Source of the DNA: Clostridiales bacterium UBA7568
Lineage (GTDB): Bacteria; Bacillota; Clostridia; Oscillospirales; CAG-272
Direction of reading: 5' to 3'
DNA: 64,000 bases
Assembly: GCA_002479075.1 (NCBI GenBank)
Contig: DLLG01000001.1
Span: 1 to 64,000, forward strand
The first letter of the stretch is position 1; each line of letters opens with the position of its first letter. Position numbers and translations under genes: made by a program. This document shows positions 63,122 through 64,000 of the stretch, piece after piece. Below the pieces are notes generated by a model that did no database searches, had not been told where the DNA came from, and worked only from the letters and a program-made list of their open reading frames with translations.

Positions 63122-63895
63122 ATGAAGAAATCATTCAAAATACTTGCCATAGGAAACAGCTTCAGCTGCGATTCTTACGAATATCTTTACAGAGTTGCGG
63201 ACAGTATGGGGGAGAAGAACATCGTTCTCGGAAATCTCTTTATTCCCGGATGTACCGTTGATATACACAGCGCAAATGCGCTTTACGGAGCGCCGGTCTA
63301 TCAGTATTTCAAAAACACGGACGGGCAATGGAAATCGACAATGTTCGCGACGATAGAAAAAGCCGTAAAGGAAGAGGACTGGGACGTTATCACGATGCAG
63401 CAGGGCAGCGGGTCGAGCGGTATGCCGGGGGCTTATTCGAATCTCGGACTCCTCGTTGATTGCGTAAATAAAATAAAACCGGAAAAGACAAGGCTTATGT
63501 GGCATATGACCTGGGCGTATCAGGGCGACAGCACTCACGGGCATTTTGTCCGCTATGATCACGATCAGATGAAAATGTATAATGCAATATGCTCCTGCGT
63601 GCAGGATCAGGTGCTTGCGATAAAGGATTTTTCGGGCGTTGTTCCCTCCGGCACAACAATACAGAACCTCCGCGCGGGCTATATGGGCGACACGCTGACG
63701 CGCGACGGATTTCATCTTTCGATTCCCGTCGGCAGATATGCGGCGGCGGTGACGACGTATTTCGCTATCACGGGCAAGGACGTTTCAAAGCTCCGCTGCG
63801 ACCTTTCCGGCCTCATAAGCAAAAAGGAACTTGCGGAAATAAAAATATGCGTAAAGAATGCGCTGGAAAAGCCCTTCGGCGTTACGGAGAGATAA
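63122..63895 (+). CDS. DUF4886 SGNH-hydrolase-like protein
   Basis: A 257-residue protein of the DUF4886 family. Block I reads LAIGNSFSCD (Ser nucleophile in GNS), and the C-terminal Asp-xx-His motif is TRDGFHLS. No signal peptide is visible, so the action may be cytosolic. Substrates of DUF4886 proteins are unknown; carbohydrate ester or related hydrolysis is possible. The stop overlaps the next start (TAATG), so it is coupled to the transporter gene. Confidence 0.85.
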   Translation: MKKSFKILAIGNSFSCDSYEYLYRVADSMGEKNIVLGNLFIPGCTVDIHSANALYGAPVYQYFKNTDGQWKSTMFATIEKAVKEEDWDVITMQQGSGSSGMPGAYSNLGLLVDCVNKIKPEKTRLMWHMTWAYQGDSTHGHFVRYDHDQMKMYNAICSCVQDQVLAIKDFSGVVPSGTTIQNLRAGYMGDTLTRDGFHLSIPVGRYAAAVTTYFAITGKDVSKLRCDLSGLISKKELAEIKICVKNALEKPFGVTER

Positions 63896-64000
63896 TGATA
63901 AAACAGTATATCGGGGATAAAAAATTTTATAAGGGTGTGCTTGCAATAGCCATACCCATAATGCTCCAGAACGGTATAACAAACTTTGTCAGCCTTCTGG
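63895..64000 (+). CDS. MATE-family efflux transporter, 5' part only
   Basis: Thirty-five codons are visible before the window ends. The translation (KFYKGVLAIAIPIMLQNGIT, then NFVSLL) is the typical first helix of a MATE/MatE multidrug transporter, which uses a cation gradient to export toxins. Coupled to the DUF4886 gene by a TAATG overlap. The full length and family cannot be confirmed from this fragment. Confidence 0.75.
   Translation, partial: MIKQYIGDKKFYKGVLAIAIPIMLQNGITNFVSLL

Overview
The window looks like a chromosomal segment of a spore-forming, probably anaerobic Clostridia-type Firmicute of intermediate GC. The main signs are SpoVAC/SpoVAD/SpoVAE and WhiA, a BofC-like protein, a tRNA-Ile T-box leader on ileS, ATP-type PEP carboxykinase, strong AGGAGG-type ribosome sites, and sigma-A-like promoters (TTGACA, 16-17 bp, TATAAT). 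A GH78 rhamnosidase, sugar regulators and a surface lipoprotein with BspA-like repeats suggest a gut-type habitat; this is inference. No rRNA, complete tRNA, CRISPR array, transposase or integrase was seen, and most of the window reads as core genome.

Layout. 1-5.1 kb: an XRE regulator fused to a beta-helical GIN-type domain, a candidate small RNA, and a GH78 rhamnosidase divergent from an AraC regulator. 5.1-9.1 kb: an Old Yellow Enzyme-type flavoenzyme with a split aconitase X. 9.1-16.3 kb: ileS with its T-box, a short epoxyqueuosine-reductase-like protein, a class A PBP and a BofC-like membrane protein. 16.4-19.9 kb: a DtxR-type regulator, then a four-gene operon (Crp/Fnr regulator, binding protein, permease, ATPase). 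20-25.4 kb: murB-whiA-dnaE. 25.4-32.2 kb: a fucose-isomerase-like protein divergent from an AraC regulator, pckA, an rRNA methyltransferase and galT. 32.2-37.2 kb: a serine-palmitoyltransferase-like enzyme with a short-chain reductase under a promoter carrying two palindromes, deoD, and the spoVA operon. 37.2-47.7 kb: an M48 peptidase, a DUF5131 protein, a TetR regulator, a heterodimeric ABC exporter divergent from a LysR regulator, and an ABC-2 exporter pair. 47.8-54.2 kb: pyrG-purB-purA and an LRR/SGNH-like lipoprotein. 54.2-60.5 kb: a purine salvage operon (xpt, BMP lipoprotein, nucleoside ABC transporter) ending in an uncharacterised gene. 60.6-64 kb: a broken luxS fused to the front of an intact mtnN, a sigma/anti-sigma pair, a DUF4886 protein and the start of a MATE transporter.

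Functional links. Nucleotide metabolism is concentrated in pyrG-purB-purA, deoD and the xpt/nup operon. The mtnN locus seems to have lost its luxS partner. The most unusual items are the sphingolipid-type gene pair in an apparent spore-former, the luxS remnant, the OYE/aconitase X cluster, the XRE-GIN fusion with a neighbouring RNA candidate, and several promoters carrying clear palindromes beside their own regulator genes. All assignments rest on reading the sequence; no database search was run.
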